Positions 15,060-22,152 of a stretch of 22,152 nucleotides of DNA are shown one piece after another. The position numbers were made by a program, and so were the translations under genes. Position 1 is the first letter of the stretch, and each line of letters begins with the position of its first letter. The DNA comes from Deltaproteobacteria bacterium. GTDB lineage: Bacteria > Myxococcota_A > UBA9160 > SZUA-336. The notes beneath the pieces were generated by a model, which ran no database searches, was not told the DNA's origin, and saw only the letters and a list, made by a program, of their open reading frames with translations. Location of the stretch: positions 1 to 22,152 of the forward strand of contig JAUXJB010000001.1 in NCBI GenBank assembly GCA_030624945.1. Direction: 5' to 3'.

Positions 15060-15691
15060 GAGAGAAGTTCGAGAGAAGCATCGAGGCGTATCGCGATGGG
15101 GCGCTCTCCCGGCCCAAGCGCGAGCGCCTCGAGAGGCGGCTGAGGCAGGACCGAGAGGGTGAGCGCCACCTGCGCCGGACGCGGGCACTGGGGAGCATCG
15201 TCCGGGAGACGTGGAACGACGGTCCGGCCGCTCCCTCCCCCGAGTACGTGATGGCGGCCCTGCGACCCGCCATGGCCGCCATCGACGCCGAACGCAGAGC
15301 GGCTCCCGGCTGGGCGCGCGCGCTCGGCCGCGTGGCGAGCTGGGTGAACCCGATCCCCGCGGCCCTGGTCACCGCTGCCGCTGCCATCGCGCTCTTCATC
15401 CTGCTGCCGACCACCACTCCCCAGGCGCCCGATTCGGCACCCGCCGGCGCGCTCTCCGCTTCGTCTGTGCCTGCGGCGCCGGGGATCGAAGCGGTCGCCT
15501 TCTCGCGGATGCCGGCCGTCTTCGAGAACGGAGTGGCCCGAAACGTCGGGTTTCCGCACTCGATCTACGATCTCGCCCAGGGCGAGCGCCCACTGATGCT
15601 CTTTGAGGCCGAAGACGGCGCGACCGTGATCTGGCTGCTGGCGGACGCCGAGAGTCCCGGCGATTTCCCGGATGTGGAGGCATGGGGCTGA
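15056..15691 (+). CDS. Single-pass membrane anti-sigma factor
   Basis: This is a 211-residue protein coupled to the sigma gene by an ATGA overlap, with GAGGA at 15042-15046 as ribosome site. Residues 1-95 form a charged, helical cytoplasmic part (FERSIEAYRDGALSRPKRERLERRLRQDREGE resembles the RseA/anti-sigma N-terminal helix). One membrane helix lies at about 99-117 (IPAALVTAAAAIALFILLP), and a roughly 90-residue periplasmic tail rich in Pro, Ala and Ser follows. The zinc-binding H-x3-C-x2-C of ZAS-type anti-sigma factors is absent. This order, helical inhibitor, membrane span and extracytoplasmic sensor, is that of regulated-proteolysis anti-sigma factors. Assignment rests mainly on position and topology. 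The tail (MPAVFENGVARNVGFPHSIYDLAQGERPLMLF) is not recognised. Confidence 0.82.
   Translation: MREKFERSIEAYRDGALSRPKRERLERRLRQDREGERHLRRTRALGSIVRETWNDGPAAPSPEYVMAALRPAMAAIDAERRAAPGWARALGRVASWVNPIPAALVTAAAAIALFILLPTTTPQAPDSAPAGALSASSVPAAPGIEAVAFSRMPAVFENGVARNVGFPHSIYDLAQGERPLMLFEAEDGATVIWLLADAESPGDFPDVEAWG
15676..15680 (+). promoter_or_regulatory. Ribosome binding site deciding the start of the secreted protein
   Basis: GGAGG is one base from an ATG at 15682 but ten bases from the in-frame ATG at 15691, which overlaps the anti-sigma stop as TGATG. Spacing therefore favours 15691, which also gives a cleaner signal peptide. Confidence 0.5.
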
Positions 15692-16215
15692 TGCGTTGTT
15701 CTTCGCTTTGCCGACCTGCGTTGCTGACATTCGCGGCGGGTTTTCTGTTTGCAGGTGCGGCCTCGGCACAGGAGGAGGTGCGCGACATCCCGCCCGTCAC
15801 CTTCAAGATCTCGGTCGCTCGCGCCCTTCCCCAGGAGGGCGGAGTCGATCCGGCCTGCCTCGAGCTGAGCCGTAGGCTCCCGATGCGCTTCGGCTCGCTC
15901 AGGGGATGCGCGCCGAGGGTCTTCCGTGTGCCCTTTGGCGAGTACGCGGTGATGCAGCTCCCGACGGGCTCCGCCATTCGGATCCTGCCCGTGCAGGTTC
16001 ACCGGAACCAGCTGCACATGCAGTTCGAGCTGCCCGGAGTCGTCAACACGCGCCTGCAGATGGCCCACGGGCGCCCCGTCATCATGGGCGGCCTTCCGCA
16101 CGAGGGCGGACTTCTGATCATTCAGGTCGTGCCCGAGTTCTCGGACTACCTGATGGAACCCGCTCGGCCAGAGCCCCCGGGCCCCAAGCTTTATGAGGTC
16201 AACTCGACCGACTGA
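15691..16215 (+). CDS. Secreted protein of unknown function, third gene of the sigma operon
   Basis: I do not recognise this 174-residue protein (177 if the ATG at 15682 is used). It has a textbook Sec signal peptide: MRCSSLCRP, a hydrophobic core LLTFAAGFLFAGA, and probable cleavage after ASA before QEEV (about residue 26). The mature part is strand-rich (FKISVARAL, YAVMQLPTG, AIRILPVQVH, LHMQFELPGVVNTRLQM, LLIIQVVPEF), which suggests a beta-sandwich. It has only two Cys residues, about 17 apart, that could form a disulfide. It ends in a polar, Pro-rich tail. Position directly after a sigma/anti-sigma pair, with a TGATG overlap, points to an envelope or periplasmic role, perhaps as a sensor partner or output. 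The 3' end overlaps the convergent MFS gene by 17 bases. Confidence 0.8.
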   Translation: MRCSSLCRPALLTFAAGFLFAGAASAQEEVRDIPPVTFKISVARALPQEGGVDPACLELSRRLPMRFGSLRGCAPRVFRVPFGEYAVMQLPTGSAIRILPVQVHRNQLHMQFELPGVVNTRLQMAHGRPVIMGGLPHEGGLLIIQVVPEFSDYLMEPARPEPPGPKLYEVNSTD

Positions 16216-17500
16216 GCGGCTCCTCCGTGTCGACCTCTTCCACGTGCCGCGCGCCGTCGCCAGGCGGTCCGCTCGACGAGAGCGTGTAGCGCCGCAGCTC
16301 GGGGAGTCGGCGCGCGATCACGGCCAGAGCCGTGAGGCTCGCCACGCCGCCGCTCACCACGGCAAAGGTGGCGCTGGTGATGGCCGCGACGAACCCGGAC
16401 TCCACGGCTCCGAGCTGGTTTGAGGCGCCGATGAAGATCATGTTCACCGAGCTCACGCGTCCCCGCAGAGCATCGGGTGTCTGTAGCTGGATGGCGATGC
16501 CGCGGATCACGACGCTCACGTAGTCCGCCATTCCGACGGCCATGTACGCGGCCACCGACAGGGGGAAGCTGCGCGAGAAGCCGAACACGATGGTGGCCAG
16601 GCCGAAGACGGCGACCGCGATGATGAGCGCACGCCCCAGGCGCTGGATGGGCGGCAGGATCATCAAGAGGATCCACATCCCGAAGGCGCCCGCCTCCAGC
16701 GACGACGCCAGGATCCCGTAGCCCACGTCCCCGGACGCCAGGATGTCCTTGGCGTAGATCGGCAGGAGCGCGACAGCGCCTCCGAAGAGCACGGCGAACA
16801 TGTCGAGGGTCATGCAGCCGAGCACGACCTGGTTGTTGCGCACGTAGGCCAGACCCTCGGCGATTGCCGAGAGGCTCACCTTGCGCGGTTCCCCCTCCAG
16901 GGGCCGCGGCCGCAGGAGGGCCAGCGCTCCGAGAGAGATCAGGCCCAGGCCGACGTGGACCGCGTAGGGGCTCGCGCGTCCGGCGAAGGCGACGACCAAT
17001 CCCTGCAGTGCGGGGCCGGTCATGAACGCCATCATCTGGAAGCCGGTGTAGAGGGTGACGGAGAGCGGGAAGAGCTCTCGTGGAACGAGACTGGGCAGGA
17101 GAGCGGTGCGGGCGGGGTTCTCGAAGGCCGTCGCGATCGAGATGACGAACACCAGCGCGTAGATGAGCCACAGGCTGTCCTCCCCTCGCGATGTCGCAAA
17201 GAAGAGCAGGGAGGTGCAGCAGAGCGGAACGATGTGGGCCAGCATCGCGACGCGGCGCCGGTCGTAGGCGTCCGCGACGGCTCCGCCGACCAGGCTCAAA
17301 CCCAGCGAGGGCAGGAACTGGACGAGGCCCACCAGCCCGAGCTGAAACGCCGAGCCCGAGATCTCGTGGACGTGCCACAGGACCTGCATGCGGAGGAGCG
17401 TCATGCCGATGCCCGAGGAGAATCGGCTGGCGGCGAACAGCCGGAAGTTCGCAACGCGGAGCGGGGCGAATCGCGTGTCTCGGGCTGTCGCTGTCGTCAT
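16199..17500 (-). CDS. MFS exporter, EntS-like
   Basis: This is a 433-residue major facilitator of the MFS_3 (enterobactin exporter EntS-like) group, with about 12 membrane segments, using a proton gradient to move small molecules out of the cytoplasm. The loop 2-3 motif is GGAVADAYDRRR (72-83). FENPARTALLPSLVP and DALRGRVSSVNMIFIGASNQLG are typical of this subfamily. The C-terminus is a polar tail of about 30 residues. It starts at ATG 30 bases after the RND permease stop on the same strand, so it is probably the last gene of the tetR-adaptor-RND operon. Substrate is unknown; siderophore export is only one option, because no siderophore genes are in view. Confidence 0.92.
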   Translation of the reverse strand: MTTATARDTRFAPLRVANFRLFAASRFSSGIGMTLLRMQVLWHVHEISGSAFQLGLVGLVQFLPSLGLSLVGGAVADAYDRRRVAMLAHIVPLCCTSLLFFATSRGEDSLWLIYALVFVISIATAFENPARTALLPSLVPRELFPLSVTLYTGFQMMAFMTGPALQGLVVAFAGRASPYAVHVGLGLISLGALALLRPRPLEGEPRKVSLSAIAEGLAYVRNNQVVLGCMTLDMFAVLFGGAVALLPIYAKDILASGDVGYGILASSLEAGAFGMWILLMILPPIQRLGRALIIAVAVFGLATIVFGFSRSFPLSVAAYMAVGMADYVSVVIRGIAIQLQTPDALRGRVSSVNMIFIGASNQLGAVESGFVAAITSATFAVVSGGVASLTALAVIARRLPELRRYTLSSSGPPGDGARHVEEVDTEEPLSRSS

Positions 17501-17530
17501 CGGCTCGAGGCTGTGGCTCGGTAGCTCGTC

Positions 17531-20500
17531 TCAGCCCGCGGTGTCGGCAGGGACTTCCCTCGGGCTTCTGCGGAAGAGCCCCTTCGCCCAATCGACGCCG
17601 TCGTCGAGCACCAGGTAGAAGACGGGCACGATCAGGAGGGTCAGCAGCATGGAGGAGAACATGCCTGCCGCCGTCGCCACGGCCATGGGCGTGCGCGTTT
17701 CGGCACCGGGGCCGAGACCCAGCGCCGCGGGCAGGACGCCGAAGATCATCGAGAACCCGGTCATCAGCACCGGGCGCATGCGGACCGGGGCCGCGCGGCG
17801 CATGGCCTCCACCTTGTCGAGTCCATCCTCGCGGCGCAGCTGGTTCGCGTAGTCGACGAGCAGGATGGAGTTCTTGGTGACCAGACCGAAGAGCAGCAGG
17901 ATGCCGATCATGCTGAACAGGTTCAGCGTCATCCCGAAGGCGTAGAGACCGCCGAAGGCCCCCACCATGGCGAAGGGGACCGCGGCCATCACCGCGAGCG
18001 GGTGGATGAAGCTCTCGAACTGGGCCGCCAGCACCAGGAAGACCACGAGCAGGCCGAGTCCGATGGCGAATCCGAACTGCCCGAAGCTCTCGGCCATGGC
18101 CTCGGCGTTGCCGGCGAGCGCGATGGAGACCTCCTCGGGGAGGATCTCCTCGCCGATCCGAAGGGCGTCCTCGATCGCGGTGCCGAGCGGCTTCCCCTCG
18201 AGGTTTCCCGCGATCGTGATGCTGCGCTGCCGGTTCCTGCGCGTGATCGCCGAGGGCGCGGCGCCGGTCTCGATCCTCACCAGGTTGCGGAGCTCGACAA
18301 CATCACCCCGGTCGGTGCGGACGTAGAGCTCCTGGATCTCGCTCGGCGTGTCGCGATCCTCCGCCTCGAGGCGCATACGGATGTCGAAGCGCCGCCCGCC
18401 CTCCTTGAAGACGCCCACCTCGAGGCCGCCGACCATGACCTGCACCACCTCGGCCAGCGCCGCGGCATCGACGCCCAGGGCGGCCGCCTTCTCGCGATCG
18501 GGTACGACGCGAACCTCGGGCAGGCCGAGCTTGAGGCTCTTGGTGAGATCCACGAAGCCTCCTTCGGCCTCGAGGCGGCGGATCATCCGGTCGCCGAGCT
18601 CGTTCAGCTCGGACAGTGCCACGTTCCCGCGCAGCAGCACCGCGAAGTGCCCCTCGCGCCCACCACCCATCATCGACCCGAAGTCGAAGATTCCGATCTG
18701 CTGGCCCGGGATCGCGCCCAGCGCCTGGCGGGTCGCCCGAATCAGATCCCGGGTGGAGCGCTCCCGCTCGTTCTGGGGACTCAGCATCGAGATCATGTTC
18801 CCCGAGTTCACGCCCATGCCCCAACCGCCGCCGCCTCCGACGTTCCCGACGGTCGCCGCGAGCCCGACCACCTCGGGCTGTGCGAGCAGGAACTCCTGGT
18901 TCATGTCCAGGAACTCGATCGTCTTCTCCAGCGAGGTGCCGGGCGGGGTCTCGAAACGGAGCGCGAAGATGCCCTGATCCGAAGGGGGCATGAACTCGAT
19001 TCCCAGGCGAGACCCGAAGAACGTGGCCGCCGCCAGGGAAGCGAGCGCCAGGCCGATCGTGGCCGCGCGGTTCGCGAGTGACCATTCGAGCACGCGTCGG
19101 TAGGTCGACTCGATGTGCCCGAAGCCGATCTCGAGTCGCTGATAGATGCTTCCGGCCGCTCGCTCTGCGGGCGGGGGTATGCGCGCGGCGAGCATCGGTG
19201 TCAGCGTGAGCGCGACGAAGAGCGAGATCAGCACCGCGCCCGCGACCGTCAGCCCGAACTCGCTCAGGAAGTTCCCCACGATTCCCTGAACGAAGACCAC
19301 GGGCAGGAATACGGCCGTCACGGAGATCGTGGCCGCCGTCGCTGCAAAGGTGATCTGACGCGTGCCATCCCTCGCGGCTTGTTTGGCCGACTTGCCTTGC
19401 TCGCGGTGTCGCTCGATGTTCTCGAGCACGATGATGGCATCGTCGATCACGACGCCGATCGCCAGCGTCATGCCGAGCAGGGTCATGGTGTTCAGCGTGT
19501 AGCCCGCCAGGTAGACCAGTCCGAAGGTGGCGATCAGCGACACCGGGATCGCACCGGCGATGATCAGAGTCGGTCGGGTGCGGCGCAGGAATACGAAGAC
19601 CGTGAACACGGCCAGGAGCCCGCCGAACATCAGCGCGAACTGGGTCTCCGCGACCGACTCCCGGACCGCCGTGGAGAAGTCGATGGCGTAGCCTCGCTCC
19701 GGCAGCGTGATCCCGTCCGGCAGGATGGGCCGCAGCTGATCGGCGCGTCTTTGCACCTCGTCGGAGATGGCGACGGTGTTGGCGTCGACCTGCTTGAGAA
19801 CGCCGATTGCCACCGTGGGCTTCCCGTCCCAGCGGGCCTCCCCGCGGTGGTCCTCCTCCCCGTCCTCGACCCTCGCCACGTCGCGCAGGTAGATCGGGGC
19901 GCCCGCGGAGTGCGCGACGACCATGCGTTCGAGGGCCGCGATCGACTTGAACTCCGCCTCTGTCTTGACCGACCACTCGATCTGCGGCCCCTCGACGAGC
20001 CCGCCCGGGACCTCTACGTGCTCGCGCCGCAGCGCCCGCAGCACGTCCCCGGCGGAGAGGCCGCGCGCCCGCAACGCCTCGCCGTCGAGCCAGATGCGGA
20101 TGTTGCGAGCGCGGCGCCCGAAGATCTCGATGCCGCCGACGCCGTCGATGGTCTCCATCAGGGGCTTGATCTGGCGCTTGACGTACTCGCTGGTCTCGAC
20201 CGTCGGGCGCGTGGAGTTGAAGGGGATCCACAGGATCGGCTGGTCGCCCTGGTCCATCTTCGAGACCGTCGGGGGCTCGAGCGCGCGCGGCAGCTCGCGC
20301 CGGGCGTTCGCAACGCGGCTGCGGACGTCCTGGATCGCGACGTCGAGGTCCGTGCCGAGGTCGAACTCGACGCGAATGATGGCCGTCCCCTGGAGCGTGG
20401 TCGACTGGAGCGAGCGGATGCCGTCGATGGTGTTCAGGTACTCCTCGAGGACGTCCGTCACGTCCTCTTCCATGCCCTCGGGACTCGCCCCCTCGAGAGT

Positions 20501-20647
20501 CGCGTTCACCATGACCATGGGGAATTCCATGCGCGGGAACTGGTCGATGCCCAGGCGCGAGTAGCCGAGCAACCCGAAGACGAGCAGGAAGAGGATCATC
20601 ACCCAGGTGAGGACCGGGCGATCGATCGAGAGGTCGGAGAGGGTCAT
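17531..20647 (-). CDS. RND efflux permease (HAE1-like)
   Basis: This inner-membrane proton-driven efflux pump (AcrB/MexB type) works as a trimer with a periplasmic adaptor and an outer-membrane channel. The 1038 residues show the expected 12-helix layout with two large periplasmic loops. The proton-relay residues are present: Asp402 and Asp403 in GVVIDDAIIVLENIERH and Lys925 in GLVTKNSILLVDY. The N-terminus (LSDLSIDRPVLTWVM) is typical. The mid-section has a Gly-rich loop (GGGGGWGMG) in the first part of the second half. The DD pair argues for drug or organic-compound export rather than metal (HME) pumping. It starts at ATG, overlapping the adaptor stop by one base, with GAGG eight bases upstream. 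No TolC-type gene is present in the window. Confidence 0.96.
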   Translation of the reverse strand: MTLSDLSIDRPVLTWVMILFLLVFGLLGYSRLGIDQFPRMEFPMVMVNATLEGASPEGMEEDVTDVLEEYLNTIDGIRSLQSTTLQGTAIIRVEFDLGTDLDVAIQDVRSRVANARRELPRALEPPTVSKMDQGDQPILWIPFNSTRPTVETSEYVKRQIKPLMETIDGVGGIEIFGRRARNIRIWLDGEALRARGLSAGDVLRALRREHVEVPGGLVEGPQIEWSVKTEAEFKSIAALERMVVAHSAGAPIYLRDVARVEDGEEDHRGEARWDGKPTVAIGVLKQVDANTVAISDEVQRRADQLRPILPDGITLPERGYAIDFSTAVRESVAETQFALMFGGLLAVFTVFVFLRRTRPTLIIAGAIPVSLIATFGLVYLAGYTLNTMTLLGMTLAIGVVIDDAIIVLENIERHREQGKSAKQAARDGTRQITFAATAATISVTAVFLPVVFVQGIVGNFLSEFGLTVAGAVLISLFVALTLTPMLAARIPPPAERAAGSIYQRLEIGFGHIESTYRRVLEWSLANRAATIGLALASLAAATFFGSRLGIEFMPPSDQGIFALRFETPPGTSLEKTIEFLDMNQEFLLAQPEVVGLAATVGNVGGGGGWGMGVNSGNMISMLSPQNERERSTRDLIRATRQALGAIPGQQIGIFDFGSMMGGGREGHFAVLLRGNVALSELNELGDRMIRRLEAEGGFVDLTKSLKLGLPEVRVVPDREKAAALGVDAAALAEVVQVMVGGLEVGVFKEGGRRFDIRMRLEAEDRDTPSEIQELYVRTDRGDVVELRNLVRIETGAAPSAITRRNRQRSITIAGNLEGKPLGTAIEDALRIGEEILPEEVSIALAGNAEAMAESFGQFGFAIGLGLLVVFLVLAAQFESFIHPLAVMAAVPFAMVGAFGGLYAFGMTLNLFSMIGILLLFGLVTKNSILLVDYANQLRREDGLDKVEAMRRAAPVRMRPVLMTGFSMIFGVLPAALGLGPGAETRTPMAVATAAGMFSSMLLTLLIVPVFYLVLDDGVDWAKGLFRRSPREVPADTAG

Positions 20648-21795
20648 CAGTCGAACCTCGTGCCGCTCTCGCGCCCGGCCGCAACGCTCGGCGTTGGCAG
20701 CGAGCCGTCGGTGTTTCGGATCGAGACGACCGAGCCGTCCATCAGCGCGGTGTGGCCCCGGGTCACGACGAGATCCGTGGGCCCAAGGCCCGCCCGGACC
20801 TCCACCTGCCCCTCTCGAAACGCACCGAGCTCGATGACGCGGCGCTCCACCCGGTCCTCACCGACGAGGAGAAACACGACGGAGCCGTCCGAGCGCTGCA
20901 GGACCGCCTCTTCCGGGATCATCAGGACACCGCTGCGTCGGCTGACCCCGAGGTCGGCCCGGGCAAAGGTCCCCGGGCGCAGGCGCCCCTCGGGGTTCTC
21001 GAGCGCCGCCTTGATCCGCAGCGTGCGCGTGCGCGTGTCGATCGTGGGCGAGACCACCGTCACGGAGCCTTCGAACACCTCGTCGGGGTACGGGGCGACC
21101 CGCACGCTGACTCGCTGCCCGACGCGAACCCGGCTCGAGTCCACCTCCGCGACGTGAAACTCGACCTCGATCGGATCGAGCGAGACCAGCTCGAAGAGTC
21201 GTGTGGCGGGCTGCACGAACTCGCCCACGCTGACGAAGCGCTGTGCCACGAGACCCGTGAAGGGCGCCCGTACCGTGGCGTCGGCCAGGGCTCGCTTGGA
21301 GACGCCGAGTCGCGCCCGCGCCGCGTTCAGGCGCGAGGCCTCGAGCTGGAGCTGCGTCTCCGCCTCGTCGAGATCGGACTTCGAGGCGACGTTCCGCTGA
21401 TAGAGCTGTCGCACGCGCTCGGTAGCGCGCTCCTGCTCCTGGAGGGCGGCCTCCGCCTCGACCACGCCAGCGCGCACCGTCACCAGCTCGAGCTCGCGGC
21501 GCTCGGGATCGATCTCGAGCACGGCCGCCCCCGCGTCGGCCGGTGCTCCCTCATCGATGAAGATGCGGGTGATCCGGCCGCTGACCTCGGCGGCGATCTC
21601 CGCGTGGTTGGGCGCCAGCAGCTCTCCGGTCGCCTCGATCCGGTCCTCGACATCGACGCTGCGGATCGTCGCGACCGCCACCCGGGGCGCTGCCACCACG
21701 CGCTGTGTCTCCTCTCCGGAGCAGCCCGCCAGGGCCACCAACAGGCCGCTGACCAGGCACCAGGGGAGTGTGCGCGGCATCGGAAGCTCGCTCAC
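20647..21795 (-). CDS. RND periplasmic adaptor lipoprotein (membrane fusion protein)
   Basis: This adaptor links the RND permease to an outer-membrane channel in the periplasm. A signal sequence with lipobox LAGC places the lipidated Cys at residue 25 counting from the GTG start, or 20 from the ATG at 21780. The order is barrel-sandwich hybrid first half (AEVSGRITRIFIDEGAPADAG), coiled-coil hairpin (about residues 110-170, ERVRQLYQRNVASKSDLDEAE), second half (VRAPFTGLVAQRFVSVGEFV), then beta-barrel and membrane-proximal domains. GTG at 21795 overlaps the tetR stop by four bases; the ATG at 21780 gives a more typical signal peptide. The length of 382 residues is normal. Translational coupling to the permease makes the pairing certain. 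Confidence 0.94.
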   Translation of the reverse strand: MSELPMPRTLPWCLVSGLLVALAGCSGEETQRVVAAPRVAVATIRSVDVEDRIEATGELLAPNHAEIAAEVSGRITRIFIDEGAPADAGAAVLEIDPERRELELVTVRAGVVEAEAALQEQERATERVRQLYQRNVASKSDLDEAETQLQLEASRLNAARARLGVSKRALADATVRAPFTGLVAQRFVSVGEFVQPATRLFELVSLDPIEVEFHVAEVDSSRVRVGQRVSVRVAPYPDEVFEGSVTVVSPTIDTRTRTLRIKAALENPEGRLRPGTFARADLGVSRRSGVLMIPEEAVLQRSDGSVVFLLVGEDRVERRVIELGAFREGQVEVRAGLGPTDLVVTRGHTALMDGSVVSIRNTDGSLPTPSVAAGRESGTRFD

Positions 21796-22152
21796 CGATT
21801 GGCCGGTACGTTGGGGCTGCGAGCGGGATCGGAGATGATCCCGCGCAGAAGCAGCTCTATGGCGGCCCGGTTGACGTCCTCGGAACAGGCGGCGTCGGGA
21901 CGCTGAATCCGCAGGGCTATCAAGCCGACGAGTAGGCCGAGGGTCGCGTGCTGGGCGGTCTCGACATTTCGCGTCAAGAGCCGCCCGTCGGCGGCCAGGC
22001 TGCCGAGAAGCCTCTGCACGGTGCCCTGAGCTTCCTCGGCGGCGGCCACGCGCCGCTGTGTGCCGCCACGAGTATTCATCAGGAGCCGGTAGACGCTCGG
22101 ATTGCGGACTCCGAACTCGACGTAAGTCCGCGCGACCTCGCGCAGGTCCTCC
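21792..22152 (-). CDS. TetR family regulator, C-terminal part (5' end outside window)
   Basis: The frame is open to the right edge, so only about 119 C-terminal residues are visible. YVEFGVRNPSVYRLLM is the characteristic helix of a TetR ligand-binding domain (compare the YxxFAxxNPxLYRLMF pattern). The remaining residues form helices, with QHATLGLLVGLIALR as the dimer-type helix, and end DPARSPNVPANR. The DNA-binding domain lies beyond the window, so the class is inferred from the C-terminal domain and from position. It is the first visible gene of the efflux operon, its stop overlapping the adaptor start, and is therefore likely a local repressor of the pump. Confidence 0.78.
   Translation of the reverse strand, partial: EDLREVARTYVEFGVRNPSVYRLLMNTRGGTQRRVAAAEEAQGTVQRLLGSLAADGRLLTRNVETAQHATLGLLVGLIALRIQRPDAACSEDVNRAAIELLLRGIISDPARSPNVPANR

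Noticed and set aside
19115..21157. 680-codon open frame antisense to the RND permease and adaptor
   Set aside because: It has low-complexity Asp/Arg/His/Gln-rich composition and no recognisable motif, while both minus-strand genes are certain.

Overview
This 22.2 kb window looks like an ordinary chromosomal segment of a high-GC (roughly two thirds G+C by eye) Gram-negative bacterium. An LpxD-type acyltransferase, a lipoprotein-anchored RND efflux pump and an RpoE-like sigma/anti-sigma pair all imply an outer membrane. The mix of a short eukaryote-type UDP-sugar pyrophosphorylase, a long RNase HII and a PolA with a decayed proofreading domain fits a deltaproteobacterial or myxobacterial-like lineage, but that placement is an inference. 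No rRNA, tRNA, CRISPR array, insertion sequence, integrase or phage gene was seen. Genes are tightly packed, no gene-free stretch exceeds 300 bases, and about 8 of the 18 genes whose starts lie inside the window appear to begin with GTG or TTG.

Layout. 1-1639: the 3' part of a metzincin-type zinc peptidase, an unrecognised helical protein on the minus strand, and a two-CBS-domain protein. 1642-3084 (minus): a MATE exporter. 3140-8532 (plus): a compact run with overlaps or gaps of a few bases, made of aldehyde dehydrogenase, lpxD-like acyltransferase, rnhB, a small protein with a CHMI/tautomerase-like N-terminus that starts at TTG, cysK and a TetR regulator. 8533-8686: a regulatory gap with a candidate sigma-70 promoter and two small palindromes. 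8687-9906: acpP and fabH, translationally overlapped. 9872-10315 (minus): a gamma-glutamylcyclotransferase-fold protein. 10404-11516: a UDPGP-family uridylyltransferase. 11565-14210: polA. 14216-14296: a long imperfect hairpin. 14436-16215: an overlapping trio of ECF sigma factor, membrane anti-sigma factor and secreted protein. 16199-22152 (minus): a tetR, periplasmic adaptor, RND permease and MFS exporter operon, read from the right edge inwards.

How the genes relate. Two modules stand out. The first is acyl-chain chemistry: an ACP and a FabH form a stand-alone pair behind a TetR gene, with an LpxD-like acyltransferase and an aldehyde dehydrogenase a few kb upstream. A shared lipid role is only a hypothesis. 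The second is envelope stress and export: the sigma/anti-sigma/secreted trio faces a four-gene drug-export operon. The most unusual sequence features are the His-rich insert in the LpxD-like protein, the hairpin after polA, the palindromes before acpP and the secreted protein of unknown function in the sigma operon. None of these alone proves a new system.
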